DNA of 64,000 nt. Source: Yinghuangia seranimata (GTDB taxonomy: Bacteria > Actinomycetota > Actinomycetes > Streptomycetales > Streptomycetaceae). This document shows positions 18,497 through 25,524 of this stretch, piece by piece. Each line of letters starts with the position of its first letter. Within the stretch, counting starts at the first letter, position 1. Below the pieces are notes generated by a model, which saw only the letters and a program-made list of their open reading frames with translations, searched no databases and was not told the origin of the DNA. A program made the position numbers and the translations under genes. The DNA is taken from positions 248,001 through 312,000 of the forward strand of contig NZ_JASAOI010000014.1 in NCBI RefSeq assembly GCF_029953285.1, given 5' to 3'.

Positions 18497-18577
18497 GCGG
18501 CGGGGCGCGGCACATGGGCCGCGCTGGGCTGACAGAGTGTCCGTCGGCAGTGTTCAGACAGCAAGGAGCGGTACCCG

Positions 18578-18958
18578 ATGAGCAACACGAACGAGCGGCC
18601 CGAGATCGACTTCCCCGAGGGCGCGCCGCCCAAGGAGCTGGAGATCACCGACATCGTGGTGGGCGACGGCGAGGAGGCCAAGGCCGGCCACACCGTCAAG
18701 GCCGACTACGTCGGCGTGTCGTTCTCCACGGGCGACGAGTTCGACGCGAGCTGGAACCGCGGCCAGCCGCTGGAGTTCGGCCTCGGCAGGGGCCAGGTCA
18801 TCCAGGGCTGGGACCAGGGCATCCAGGGCATGCGCGTCGGTGGCCGCCGCAAGCTGGTCATCCCGCCGCACATGGCGTACGGCGACCGCAGCCCGAGCCC
18901 GCTGATCAAGGCCGGCGAGACGCTGATCTTCGTCGTCGACCTGCGCGGCGTGCGCTAG
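18578..18958 (+). CDS. Cytosolic FKBP-type peptidyl-prolyl isomerase
   Basis: 126 aa, AAGGAG upstream. A single FKBP domain without a signal peptide: VKADYVGVSFSTGDEFDASW, GQVIQGWDQGIQGMRVGG, RKLVIPPHMAYG and the closing ETLIFVVDL strand. The key aromatic pocket residues are present, so it should catalyse cis-trans prolyl isomerisation in the cytoplasm. Its pairing with the preceding two-domain lipoprotein suggests gene duplication. Confidence 0.93.
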   Translation: MSNTNERPEIDFPEGAPPKELEITDIVVGDGEEAKAGHTVKADYVGVSFSTGDEFDASWNRGQPLEFGLGRGQVIQGWDQGIQGMRVGGRRKLVIPPHMAYGDRSPSPLIKAGETLIFVVDLRGVR

Positions 18959-18982
18959 ACGTTCCGCGGCTCGGCCGCATCA

Positions 18983-19025
18983 CGGCGGGCGGTACTCCGG
19001 CGACGAGCCGGGGTGCCGCCCGCCG
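18983..19025. terminator. Bidirectional terminator between FKBP and the DUF3866 gene
   Basis: A 19-bp stem with two G-U pairs (18983-19001 with 19007-19025) between convergent genes. Confidence 0.7.
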
Positions 19026-19077
19026 GCGTTTCCGGGGCCGGTCGGGCCGGGCGCGGGGTGTGGGTGGGCTGCCGAGG

Positions 19078-20160
19078 TCAGGTGTCGGGGAGCAGGCGTG
19101 CCGCGTGGCGGCCCGCCGCGGCCGAGGCCAGGAAGTGGGCGTGGTCCTCGTCGAGGCCGCGCCCCATGGTGGAGAGCCGGACCGGTGTCGCGCGCAGGGC
19201 CGCGTCGAGTCCGTCGACGGGGACGGTGACGACGCGGTGCCGGTCGCGCAACGGGGCGACGTCGGCGGCGAGTTCGTCGGCCAGCGGGCCGTCGAGTGCG
19301 GGGACGACGACGTCGGCGGGGGCGAGGGCGACGCGGCCGTAGGCGGTGAGGCTGTGGTGGGAGACGCCGCGGTGGCGTGCGCGCGGGTCGGCGTCGGAGA
19401 TCCGGAGGGCGGCGACCGCGCGGCCGCCGAGCGCGGCGACGGCGTTGACCGCCTCGCCGGCCGCGACGCCGGAGAAGCCCCAGCGGGTGTCGGTGCCGAG
19501 GTTGCCGGGGCCCTGGGTGACGACGGCGACGTCGGCGCGCAGGACGTGCCGGGCGGCGAGCAGGCCGGTGTGCACGGTGACGGCTTCGAGGTCGCCGCCG
19601 AAGGCCTGCCCGGTGGTGACGGTGCCGGTGAGCCAGTCGGTGTCGCGCAGCGTCGCGACGGTCATGGAGAACCAGGACGGGAGCGCGCCGCCGTCGGTCA
19701 TGACGTAGGCGACGCGGGCGTCGGGGCGCTCGGCGCGTACGCCCGCGCAGACGGCCGGCAGTGCGGAGTGCAGGTCGGCGACGACGACGGGCATGCCGTC
19801 GAGGTCGTCGGCGTCGCGCAGGAGTTCGTGGTGGGGCGAGTCCTGCTCGTCGGCGCCGAGGACGATGGCCTGCAGCGGCGTGTAGCGGCCCTTCACCAGG
19901 TGGCCGGGGCCCGGCGGCGGGTCGGGCGGCAGTCGGTCGGGCAGCGCGACGACCATCGCGTAGCCGCCGGTGCCGAGTCCGAGGGTCAGCGCGCCGGTGT
20001 TGAGCAGCACGGTGTCGCCGGGCTCGGGGCGGCCGACCAGCGCGGGGTAGGCGAGCGCGCGGACGACGTCCCCCGACCCGTCCTGACGCACCGTCAACTC
20101 AACGGCTCCGCGCCACTCGCGCCGGACTTCGAGCACCTCACCGCGCCGCCACGTGATCAC
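19078..20160 (-). CDS. DUF3866 family protein
   Basis: 360 aa, GTG at 20160 (VITWRRGEVLEV). A TAATCT box 8 nt upstream and no Shine-Dalgarno suggest a leaderless start. The N-terminal beta domain (about 1-80) with GDTVLLNTGALTLGLGTGGYAMVV is characteristic of DUF3866. The C-terminal Rossmann-like part has GLLAARHVLRADVAVVTQGPGNLGTDTRWGF. The family is widespread in actinobacteria next to pafA-pafBC but has no established function. It is opposite in direction to its neighbours. Confidence 0.8.
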   Translation of the reverse strand: MITWRRGEVLEVRREWRGAVELTVRQDGSGDVVRALAYPALVGRPEPGDTVLLNTGALTLGLGTGGYAMVVALPDRLPPDPPPGPGHLVKGRYTPLQAIVLGADEQDSPHHELLRDADDLDGMPVVVADLHSALPAVCAGVRAERPDARVAYVMTDGGALPSWFSMTVATLRDTDWLTGTVTTGQAFGGDLEAVTVHTGLLAARHVLRADVAVVTQGPGNLGTDTRWGFSGVAAGEAVNAVAALGGRAVAALRISDADPRARHRGVSHHSLTAYGRVALAPADVVVPALDGPLADELAADVAPLRDRHRVVTVPVDGLDAALRATPVRLSTMGRGLDEDHAHFLASAAAGRHAARLLPDT

Positions 20161-20400
20161 GGTCGGTGAGATTAGTGGAACTGGTCGCCTCCCTCCACCC
20201 GGCGTCCCCGGCGTGTGCTTGCGCCCCAGCCGCCCCCGGGGCCACGCCCCGGTGACCGGGCGGACACCGAACACGCGAACGCGGTACGGTCGGGGCGGAA
20301 CGTGCCGCCTGTTCCGCGCTGTGCGCGTGCGGGCACGGCCATGCGCGCGGCAGGCGCGCCGCGTGGTGTGACGAGATGTGGACCCAAGGGGCGGGAACGG

Positions 20401-21393
20401 ATGGCGATCCCCAAGCAGGAGCGGTTGGTGAGCCTGGTCATGTGCCTGCTCGCCGCGCGCCGGTACGTCACGAAGGAGGAGCTGCGGTCCTCGATCGAGT
20501 CGTACCGCATGTGTACCTCCGACGAGGCGTTCGACCGGATGTTCGAGCGGGACAAGGACGACGTCCGCGAGCTCGGCTTCGCGATCGAGACCGGCGCGAA
20601 CGACCCGCTCGTCGAGTCCGCCGACGGCTACCGCATCCGCCCCGAGCACAACGCGCTCCCGCCCGTCGACCTCGACCCCGAGGAGGCGGCCGCGCTCGCG
20701 CTGGCCGCCGGGGCGTGGCAGCAGTCCTCGCTGTCCGGCGCGGCGACCGGGGCGCTCTACAAGCTCAAGGCGGCCGGCGTCGAGATCGACACCGCTCCGC
20801 TGACGGCGGTCGAACCCCGCGTGACCGCACGGGAGTCCGCGTTCGGGCCGCTCCTCGAGGCGCTGCGCACGCGGCGTCCCGTGCAGTTCACCTACCGTGG
20901 CTCGGGTGCCGCCGAGGCCCGCCAGCGCGTCGTCGAGCCGTGGGGCATGAGCTGCTGGCGCGGCCGCTGGTACCTGGTCGGCTGGGCGCGCGACCGCGAG
21001 GAGCAGCGCGTCTTCCGCCTTGAGCGGGTGCTCGACAAGCCGAAGCCGAAGATCCTGCGCGAGCCGCTGCGCGCCCCGGTGCCCGACAACGTCGACATCC
21101 GCGCGCAGGTCGCCCGGTTCGCGGGCGAGGGCGGCGAGGGCACGGCGCGCATCCGCGTGCGGGTCGGCGCCGGCTTCCCGCTGCGGGCGCGCGCGACCGC
21201 CGTCAAGCAGCTCGACGAGGCCTGGGACGAGCTCGAACTCCCGTACGGGCACGGCCTGCACAACTGGATCGCCGAGTTCGGCCCCGACGTGGTCGTGGTC
21301 GACCCGCCCGAGCTGCGCACCGCCGTGGTGCGCCAGCTGCGCGCCGCCGCGGGCCTGCCGGTCGACGCCGCGAACGAGGGGACGGACGTCTGA
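20401..21393 (+). CDS. pafB: WYL-domain regulator PafB
   Basis: 330 aa from ATG 20401 (GGGGCGGGAACGG just upstream). An N-terminal winged helix-turn-helix (about 1-75) is followed by a WYL domain (about 160-235, with RWYLVGWARDREEQRVFRLERV) and a C-terminal extension. With PafC it forms the heterodimeric activator that controls the RecA-independent mycobacterial DNA-damage response; the WYL domain senses a nucleic-acid ligand. It overlaps pafC by ATGA, so the two are made together. Confidence 0.93.
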   Translation: MAIPKQERLVSLVMCLLAARRYVTKEELRSSIESYRMCTSDEAFDRMFERDKDDVRELGFAIETGANDPLVESADGYRIRPEHNALPPVDLDPEEAAALALAAGAWQQSSLSGAATGALYKLKAAGVEIDTAPLTAVEPRVTARESAFGPLLEALRTRRPVQFTYRGSGAAEARQRVVEPWGMSCWRGRWYLVGWARDREEQRVFRLERVLDKPKPKILREPLRAPVPDNVDIRAQVARFAGEGGEGTARIRVRVGAGFPLRARATAVKQLDEAWDELELPYGHGLHNWIAEFGPDVVVVDPPELRTAVVRQLRAAAGLPVDAANEGTDV

Positions 21394-22349
21394 TGAGCAA
21401 CGCACTCGACGACACCCGGCGCCTGCTGTCGCTCGTCGCCTACCTGCGCGAGCGCCCCGGCGCGCGCCTTGAGGACGTGGCCCGCGCGTTCGGCCACGAC
21501 ATCGACGCGATCGAGGCGGACCTCGGCACGCTGCACATGTGCGGCACCAGCTTCATGGCCGACGACCTCCTCGAACCGCACGTCGACTCCGAGGGCCGGG
21601 TCTGGCTCGACAACGCCGACGCGCCGGTGCGCCCGGTGCGGCTCGCCCCGCACGAGGCGCTGAGCCTGCTGGTCGCGCTGCGCGCCCTCGCCGGGCTGTC
21701 CGGTCTGCGCGACCGCGACCGCGAGGCGCTCGGCCGGGTCACCGCCAAGCTGGAGGACGCGGCGGGCGAGGCGGCCGAGGTCGCCGCGCACGTCAGCGTC
21801 GAGTTCGAGACGGAGGAGTCGTCGTTCGCGACGATGGACCGCGCCATCGCCGAGCGGCGCGTGCTGCGCCTCAACTACTACGTGCCGCGCCGCGACCAGG
21901 TCACCGAGCGCGTCGTCGACCCGGTGCGGCTGCTCCTCGTCGAGGGCCGGCCCTATCTGCTGGCGTGGTGCCGCACCGCCGAGGACCGGCGGCTGTTCCG
22001 GCTCGACCGGGTGGTCGCCGCCGAGCTGCTGGACGAGGCGTCCGAGCCGCCGACGGTGGCCCCGTTCGACCCGGCCGAGGGCCTGGTGCAGGCGTCGCCC
22101 GACGACATCGAGGTGGTGCTCGAACTCGGGCCCGGCGGCCGCTGGGTGCGCGAGTACTACCCGTACGACGCGCTCCAGGAGCTGCCCGACGGCGGCCTGC
22201 GGCTGACGCTGCGCACCCCCGACCCGTCGGTGGTGCGCCGGCTCGCGCTGCGGCTCGGCGAGCACGGCCGCGTGGTGTCCCCGCCGGAGCTGGCCGACGA
22301 GGTCCGCGGGACGGCGGAGGCCGCGCTCGCGGCGTACGCGACCGCCTGA
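21393..22349 (+). CDS. pafC: WYL-domain regulator PafC
   Basis: 318 aa. The ATG overlaps the pafB stop (GATGA). Same layout as PafB: an N-terminal HTH (about 5-70), then a WYL domain (about 140-220; LRLNYYVPRRDQVTERVVDPVRLLLVEGRPYLLAWC) and a WCX-type C-terminal domain. It functions as the partner of PafB. Some actinobacteria fuse the two genes; here they are separate but translationally coupled. Confidence 0.93.
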   Translation: MSNALDDTRRLLSLVAYLRERPGARLEDVARAFGHDIDAIEADLGTLHMCGTSFMADDLLEPHVDSEGRVWLDNADAPVRPVRLAPHEALSLLVALRALAGLSGLRDRDREALGRVTAKLEDAAGEAAEVAAHVSVEFETEESSFATMDRAIAERRVLRLNYYVPRRDQVTERVVDPVRLLLVEGRPYLLAWCRTAEDRRLFRLDRVVAAELLDEASEPPTVAPFDPAEGLVQASPDDIEVVLELGPGGRWVREYYPYDALQELPDGGLRLTLRTPDPSVVRRLALRLGEHGRVVSPPELADEVRGTAEAALAAYATA

Positions 22350-22597
22350 CCCGACGCGTCCGGCGCCTGCGGCACCTTCGTTCCAACAGACTCGGCCCGG
22401 TCGGCCGCGCCGACTCCCGCGATCCCGCCCGTGCGCCGGGCGGTCCCGGAGCCCCCGGTGACCGCCCGCTCACGTGCGGCGCTTGACCCGGACCCGGTGA
22501 TCCCACACTCTGGTGCGGCGTCAGGGTGGCACGCGGGGCACCGGTTCCCTGACCCGGCACTCGGCGCGCCCGGCGGCGCGGGCAAGGAGGCTCCCCG

Positions 22598-22801
22598 GTG
22601 GCGACGTTCACGGCACGCTGCACGGTGTGCGGGCGCGTTGAGCTGACGGCTGATCAGCTGCGGCTCGTGCTGCGCCCCAACAAGTCGTTCTACCTGTTCC
22701 GCTGCCCGACGTGCGGCGAGTCGGTGCGCCGCCCGGCCGGCGAGAAGATCGTCGAGCTGCTGTCCGACGGCGGCGTCGCGTCCATGCAGGTCGCGGGCTG
22801 A
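22598..22801 (+). CDS. Small zinc-ribbon protein
   Basis: 67 aa, GTG at 22598 with AGGAGG 8 nt upstream. Two CxxC pairs (CTVC at residues 8-11 and CPTC near 37-40) should bind one zinc ion. The function is unknown; similar small zinc-ribbon proteins are seen between pafC and tatA in related actinobacteria (recollection). Codon bias and the strong ribosome site support a real gene. Confidence 0.8.
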   Translation: MATFTARCTVCGRVELTADQLRLVLRPNKSFYLFRCPTCGESVRRPAGEKIVELLSDGGVASMQVAG

Positions 22802-22807
22802 CGTCGG

Positions 22808-22813
22808 TAGGGT
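22808..22813 (+). promoter_or_regulatory. Candidate -10 box TAGGGT
   Basis: TAGGGT is followed by 6 nt and then the ATG at 22820. No Shine-Dalgarno is present, so a leaderless transcript is likely. Confidence 0.4.
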
Positions 22814-22819
22814 TCCGGC

Positions 22820-23017
22820 ATGCTCTTGTGGGTCCTGCTCGCCGCCGTCCTCGTCCTCGTCGTCGCCGGTCTCGCGGTGCTCGGCAGACTGGCCTTCCGG
22901 TTGGCGGGTGACGTGCGTCACTTCGCCCGGACCGCCGCCGACGCCGCCGACCGCATCGGCGAGGCCGCCGCGGAGCTCGATGCGGCGCGAATGCCGCTCA
23001 ACCGGCGCGGTTTGTAG
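22820..23017 (+). CDS. Small membrane protein
   Basis: 65 aa. One strongly hydrophobic N-terminal helix (about 2-25) is followed by an amphipathic, Ala-rich helix (DVRHFARTAADAADRIGEAAAELDAA). This resembles small single-pass proteins with a coiled-coil or membrane-lying tail. No function is assigned. Its place ahead of tatA recurs in actinobacteria; a role in the membrane or with Tat is only a guess. Confidence 0.7.
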   Translation: MLLWVLLAAVLVLVVAGLAVLGRLAFRLAGDVRHFARTAADAADRIGEAAAELDAARMPLNRRGL

Positions 23018-23161
23018 ATGTCCTGAAAGATCTTTGGCGTAACACCGGTGAACAGATGGGTTCCGAAAGCGCCCGACGTTCGCCACGATTGCGTTGCACA
23101 GCCTTAACACTGGTCAGCGTACGATCGGACCCATCAACCCCCCGGTTATGAGGTAGCAACT

Positions 23162-23434
23162 ATGTTCGGCAGGCTTGGACCCACCGAGATCATTCTGATC
23201 CTGGTCATCGTCGTGCTCCTGTTCGGTGCCAAGAAGCTGCCGGACACCGCGCGGGCGCTCGGCCGTTCGATGCGCATCCTCAAGAGCGAGGCCAAGGCGA
23301 TGAAGACCGACGACGCGGACGCGGACGCCGCCGCCCGGTCGAACGCCCCGGAGGCGCCGCGGACCATCCAGGCCGCGCCCGGCGACACCACGCAGGCGCG
23401 CCCCGTCGGCGAGGCCGACGCCAACCGCCGCTGA
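23162..23434 (+). CDS. tatA: Sec-independent protein translocase TatA
   Basis: 90 aa, GAGG upstream. A short N-terminal membrane helix (about 8-23, IILILVIVVLLFGAKKLPD) is followed by the conserved FGAKKLPDTARALGRSMRILKSE amphipathic helix and an acidic/Ala-rich tail. TatA polymers form the conduit for folded proteins with twin-arginine signals. It starts a unit with tatC, 28 nt downstream. A TACGAT box at 23120-23125 with TTGCAC at 23094 is a possible promoter, with a long 20-nt spacer. Confidence 0.95.
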   Translation: MFGRLGPTEIILILVIVVLLFGAKKLPDTARALGRSMRILKSEAKAMKTDDADADAAARSNAPEAPRTIQAAPGDTTQARPVGEADANRR

Positions 23435-23462
23435 CCCCAAGCCCCCCGGAGTCGGCCCTCAA

Positions 23463-24389
23463 GTGAGCGAACGCAGAGGGCTCAGGCGCAAGCCTGCCCC
23501 GCCCAAGAACGACGAGGGGCGCATGCCCCTCATGGACCACCTGCGCGAACTGCGCAACAGGCTGGTCAAGGCACTGCTGGCGATACTCGTCGTCACGATC
23601 GTCGCGCTGTTCTACTACAAGGACATCGCGCACTTCCTCGTGAAGCCGGTGTGTGACCTCGACGTGCAGGGCGTCGGCCAGAGCGAGTGCTCCGCGCTGG
23701 TCCAGAAGGGCGTGCTGTCGCCCTTCTCGACCATGCTCAAGGTCTCGTTCGTGGTCGGCGTGGTCGCGGCCGCGCCGATCTGGCTGTACCAGCTGTGGGC
23801 GTTCCTCGCCCCCGGCCTGCACAAGAACGAGAAGCGCTACTCGCTGTCGTTCGTGGCGCTCGGTGTGCCGCTGTTCGTCGCGGGTGCGTGGTTCTCGTAC
23901 GCGATCCTGCCGCACGCCCTCGAGGCGCTGCTCGGCTTCACGGTCGCCGGCGCCAACAACCAGATCGACCTCGACGAGTACCTGGACTTCCTGGTCCGCA
24001 TGGTGCTGGTCTTCGGCCTGGCGTGCGAACTGCCGCTCATCCTGATCCTGATGAACTTTGCGGGCATCATCAGCGCGAAGAACATGATCAGCTGGTGGCG
24101 CTGGGTCGTCATGGGCATCTTCATCTTCGGCGCGGTGGCCACCCCCACCACCGACCCGCTGACGATGTGCCTGCTGTCGGTGCCGATCACCTTCCTGTAC
24201 GGGTTGGCGATACTCGTCGCGCTGATCAACGACAAGCGGCGCGGACGCCACCGCACCGAGCAGCTCGGCGGCGACCTGGACGACGACGAGGCCTCCGACC
24301 TCGACCTGACGCCGTCCCGGCTGGACACCACCACGCCGACGCCGCGCAACGGGCACGACGCGTCGGTGCACGCGGACGACATCACCTGA
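23463..24389 (+). CDS. tatC: Sec-independent protein translocase TatC
   Basis: 308 aa, GTG start. Six transmembrane helices are visible. The N-terminal signature MPLMDHLRELRNRLVKALLA contains the conserved Glu in HLRELR that reads the twin-arginine signal, and FLAPGLHKNEK in the first cytoplasmic loop also matches. The C-terminal 60 residues are acidic and hydrophilic, longer than in E. coli, as is usual in actinobacteria. TatB is not adjacent. Confidence 0.95.
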   Translation: MSERRGLRRKPAPPKNDEGRMPLMDHLRELRNRLVKALLAILVVTIVALFYYKDIAHFLVKPVCDLDVQGVGQSECSALVQKGVLSPFSTMLKVSFVVGVVAAAPIWLYQLWAFLAPGLHKNEKRYSLSFVALGVPLFVAGAWFSYAILPHALEALLGFTVAGANNQIDLDEYLDFLVRMVLVFGLACELPLILILMNFAGIISAKNMISWWRWVVMGIFIFGAVATPTTDPLTMCLLSVPITFLYGLAILVALINDKRRGRHRTEQLGGDLDDDEASDLDLTPSRLDTTTPTPRNGHDASVHADDIT

Positions 24390-24470
24390 CGTCCCGCACG
24401 ACCCCGCGACCCGCTCGCGCCTACCGGCCTGACGGGCGGGTCTGACCTGCACGGATGACACGCCCTGCAC

Positions 24471-24476
24471 TACTGT
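24471..24476 (+). promoter_or_regulatory. Candidate -10 box TACTGT
   Basis: TACTGT is followed by 7 nt and then GTG 24484, and it overlaps the alternative GTG at 24475, which it therefore disfavours. Confidence 0.35.
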
Positions 24477-24483
24477 GCCGGGC

Positions 24484-25431
24484 GTGTCCCGTGAGATCAC
24501 CATCCTCGTCAACCCCGCCGCAGGCCGGGGCCGTGCCGCCCGCGCCGCCGGACCCGTCGCGGCCGGCCTGCGCGCGGCGGGCCTGCCCGTCCGCGAGATC
24601 CTCGTCCCCGACCCGGCCGAAGCACTCGCCCGGCTGCGGTCCGAGGTGCGCTCCGGCACCGGCGCCGTGGTCGCCGTCGGCGGCGACGGCACCGTCTCGC
24701 TCGCGCTCCAGGCGGTCGCCGGCACCGGCACCCCGCTGGGCATCGTCCCCATAGGCTCCGGCAACGACTTCGCGCGCACCGTCGGCCTCCCGGTCGGCGA
24801 CCTCGACGCCGCGCTGCCCGTCATCACCGCGGGCCACACCCGCGACCTCGACCTCGGCCGGGTCGGCGAACGCTGGTTCGGCACCGTGATCGCGGCCGGC
24901 TTCGACTCGCGGGTCAACGAGCGCGCCAACGCCATGCGCTGGCCGCGCGGGCGCATGCGCTACAACCGGGCGGTCCTCGCCGAGCTCGGCAACCTCAAGC
25001 CCGTCCCGTACGAACTCGAGCTCGACGGCCGCACCCTCGAGGTCGAGGCCATGCTCGTCGCGGTCGGCAACGGCAGCTCGTACGGCGGCGGCATGAAGAT
25101 CTGCCCCGACGCGCGCATGGACGACGGCCGCTTCCAGATCACCGTCGTCGAGGCGTGCGGCCGTATCGAGCTGCTCCGCGTCCTCCCGCGCGCCTACAGC
25201 GGCCGGCACGTCGAGCACCCCAAGGTGACCACCTACGAGGCCTCCGTCGTGTCCCTCGCGGCCCCCAAGGTCACCGCGTGGGCCGACGGCGAGCGCATCT
25301 CCGCCCTCCCCGTCACCGCGACCACCGAGCGTGGGGCCCTGCGGCTGCTCGCCCCGCCCGTCGCCGAGATTCCCGCGCCCGCCCCCGAGCCGGAGATAAA
25401 CGTGATCACATCGCCGGACTCCGCCCGGTAA
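24484..25431 (+). CDS. Diacylglycerol kinase-like lipid kinase
   Basis: 315 aa from GTG 24484 (MSREITILVNP). The DAGK catalytic domain holds NPAAGRG, the nucleotide motif VAVGGDGT and GSGNDFAR; the second beta domain contains CPDARMDDGRFQITVVEA. The family includes DgkB and other actinobacterial lipid kinases that phosphorylate diacylglycerol or sphingosine-like lipids. Which lipid is used cannot be told here. It lies in line with tatC and the HelY helicase, as in many actinobacterial genomes. Confidence 0.85.
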   Translation: MSREITILVNPAAGRGRAARAAGPVAAGLRAAGLPVREILVPDPAEALARLRSEVRSGTGAVVAVGGDGTVSLALQAVAGTGTPLGIVPIGSGNDFARTVGLPVGDLDAALPVITAGHTRDLDLGRVGERWFGTVIAAGFDSRVNERANAMRWPRGRMRYNRAVLAELGNLKPVPYELELDGRTLEVEAMLVAVGNGSSYGGGMKICPDARMDDGRFQITVVEACGRIELLRVLPRAYSGRHVEHPKVTTYEASVVSLAAPKVTAWADGERISALPVTATTERGALRLLAPPVAEIPAPAPEPEINVITSPDSAR

Positions 25432-25524
25432 TCTGCTCGGTGAGATGCCTCTGGATCCTTGCCGCGGCGCACGCCGCGATTTCCGAGTCCTGAACAGCGC
25501 GCGACCGAAGATCGGGTGGTCCGA

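Noticed and set aside
24475-24483. GTG 24475 as the lipid kinase start
   Set aside because: It overlaps the TACTGT box; GTG 24484 is in frame and fits the family N-terminus.
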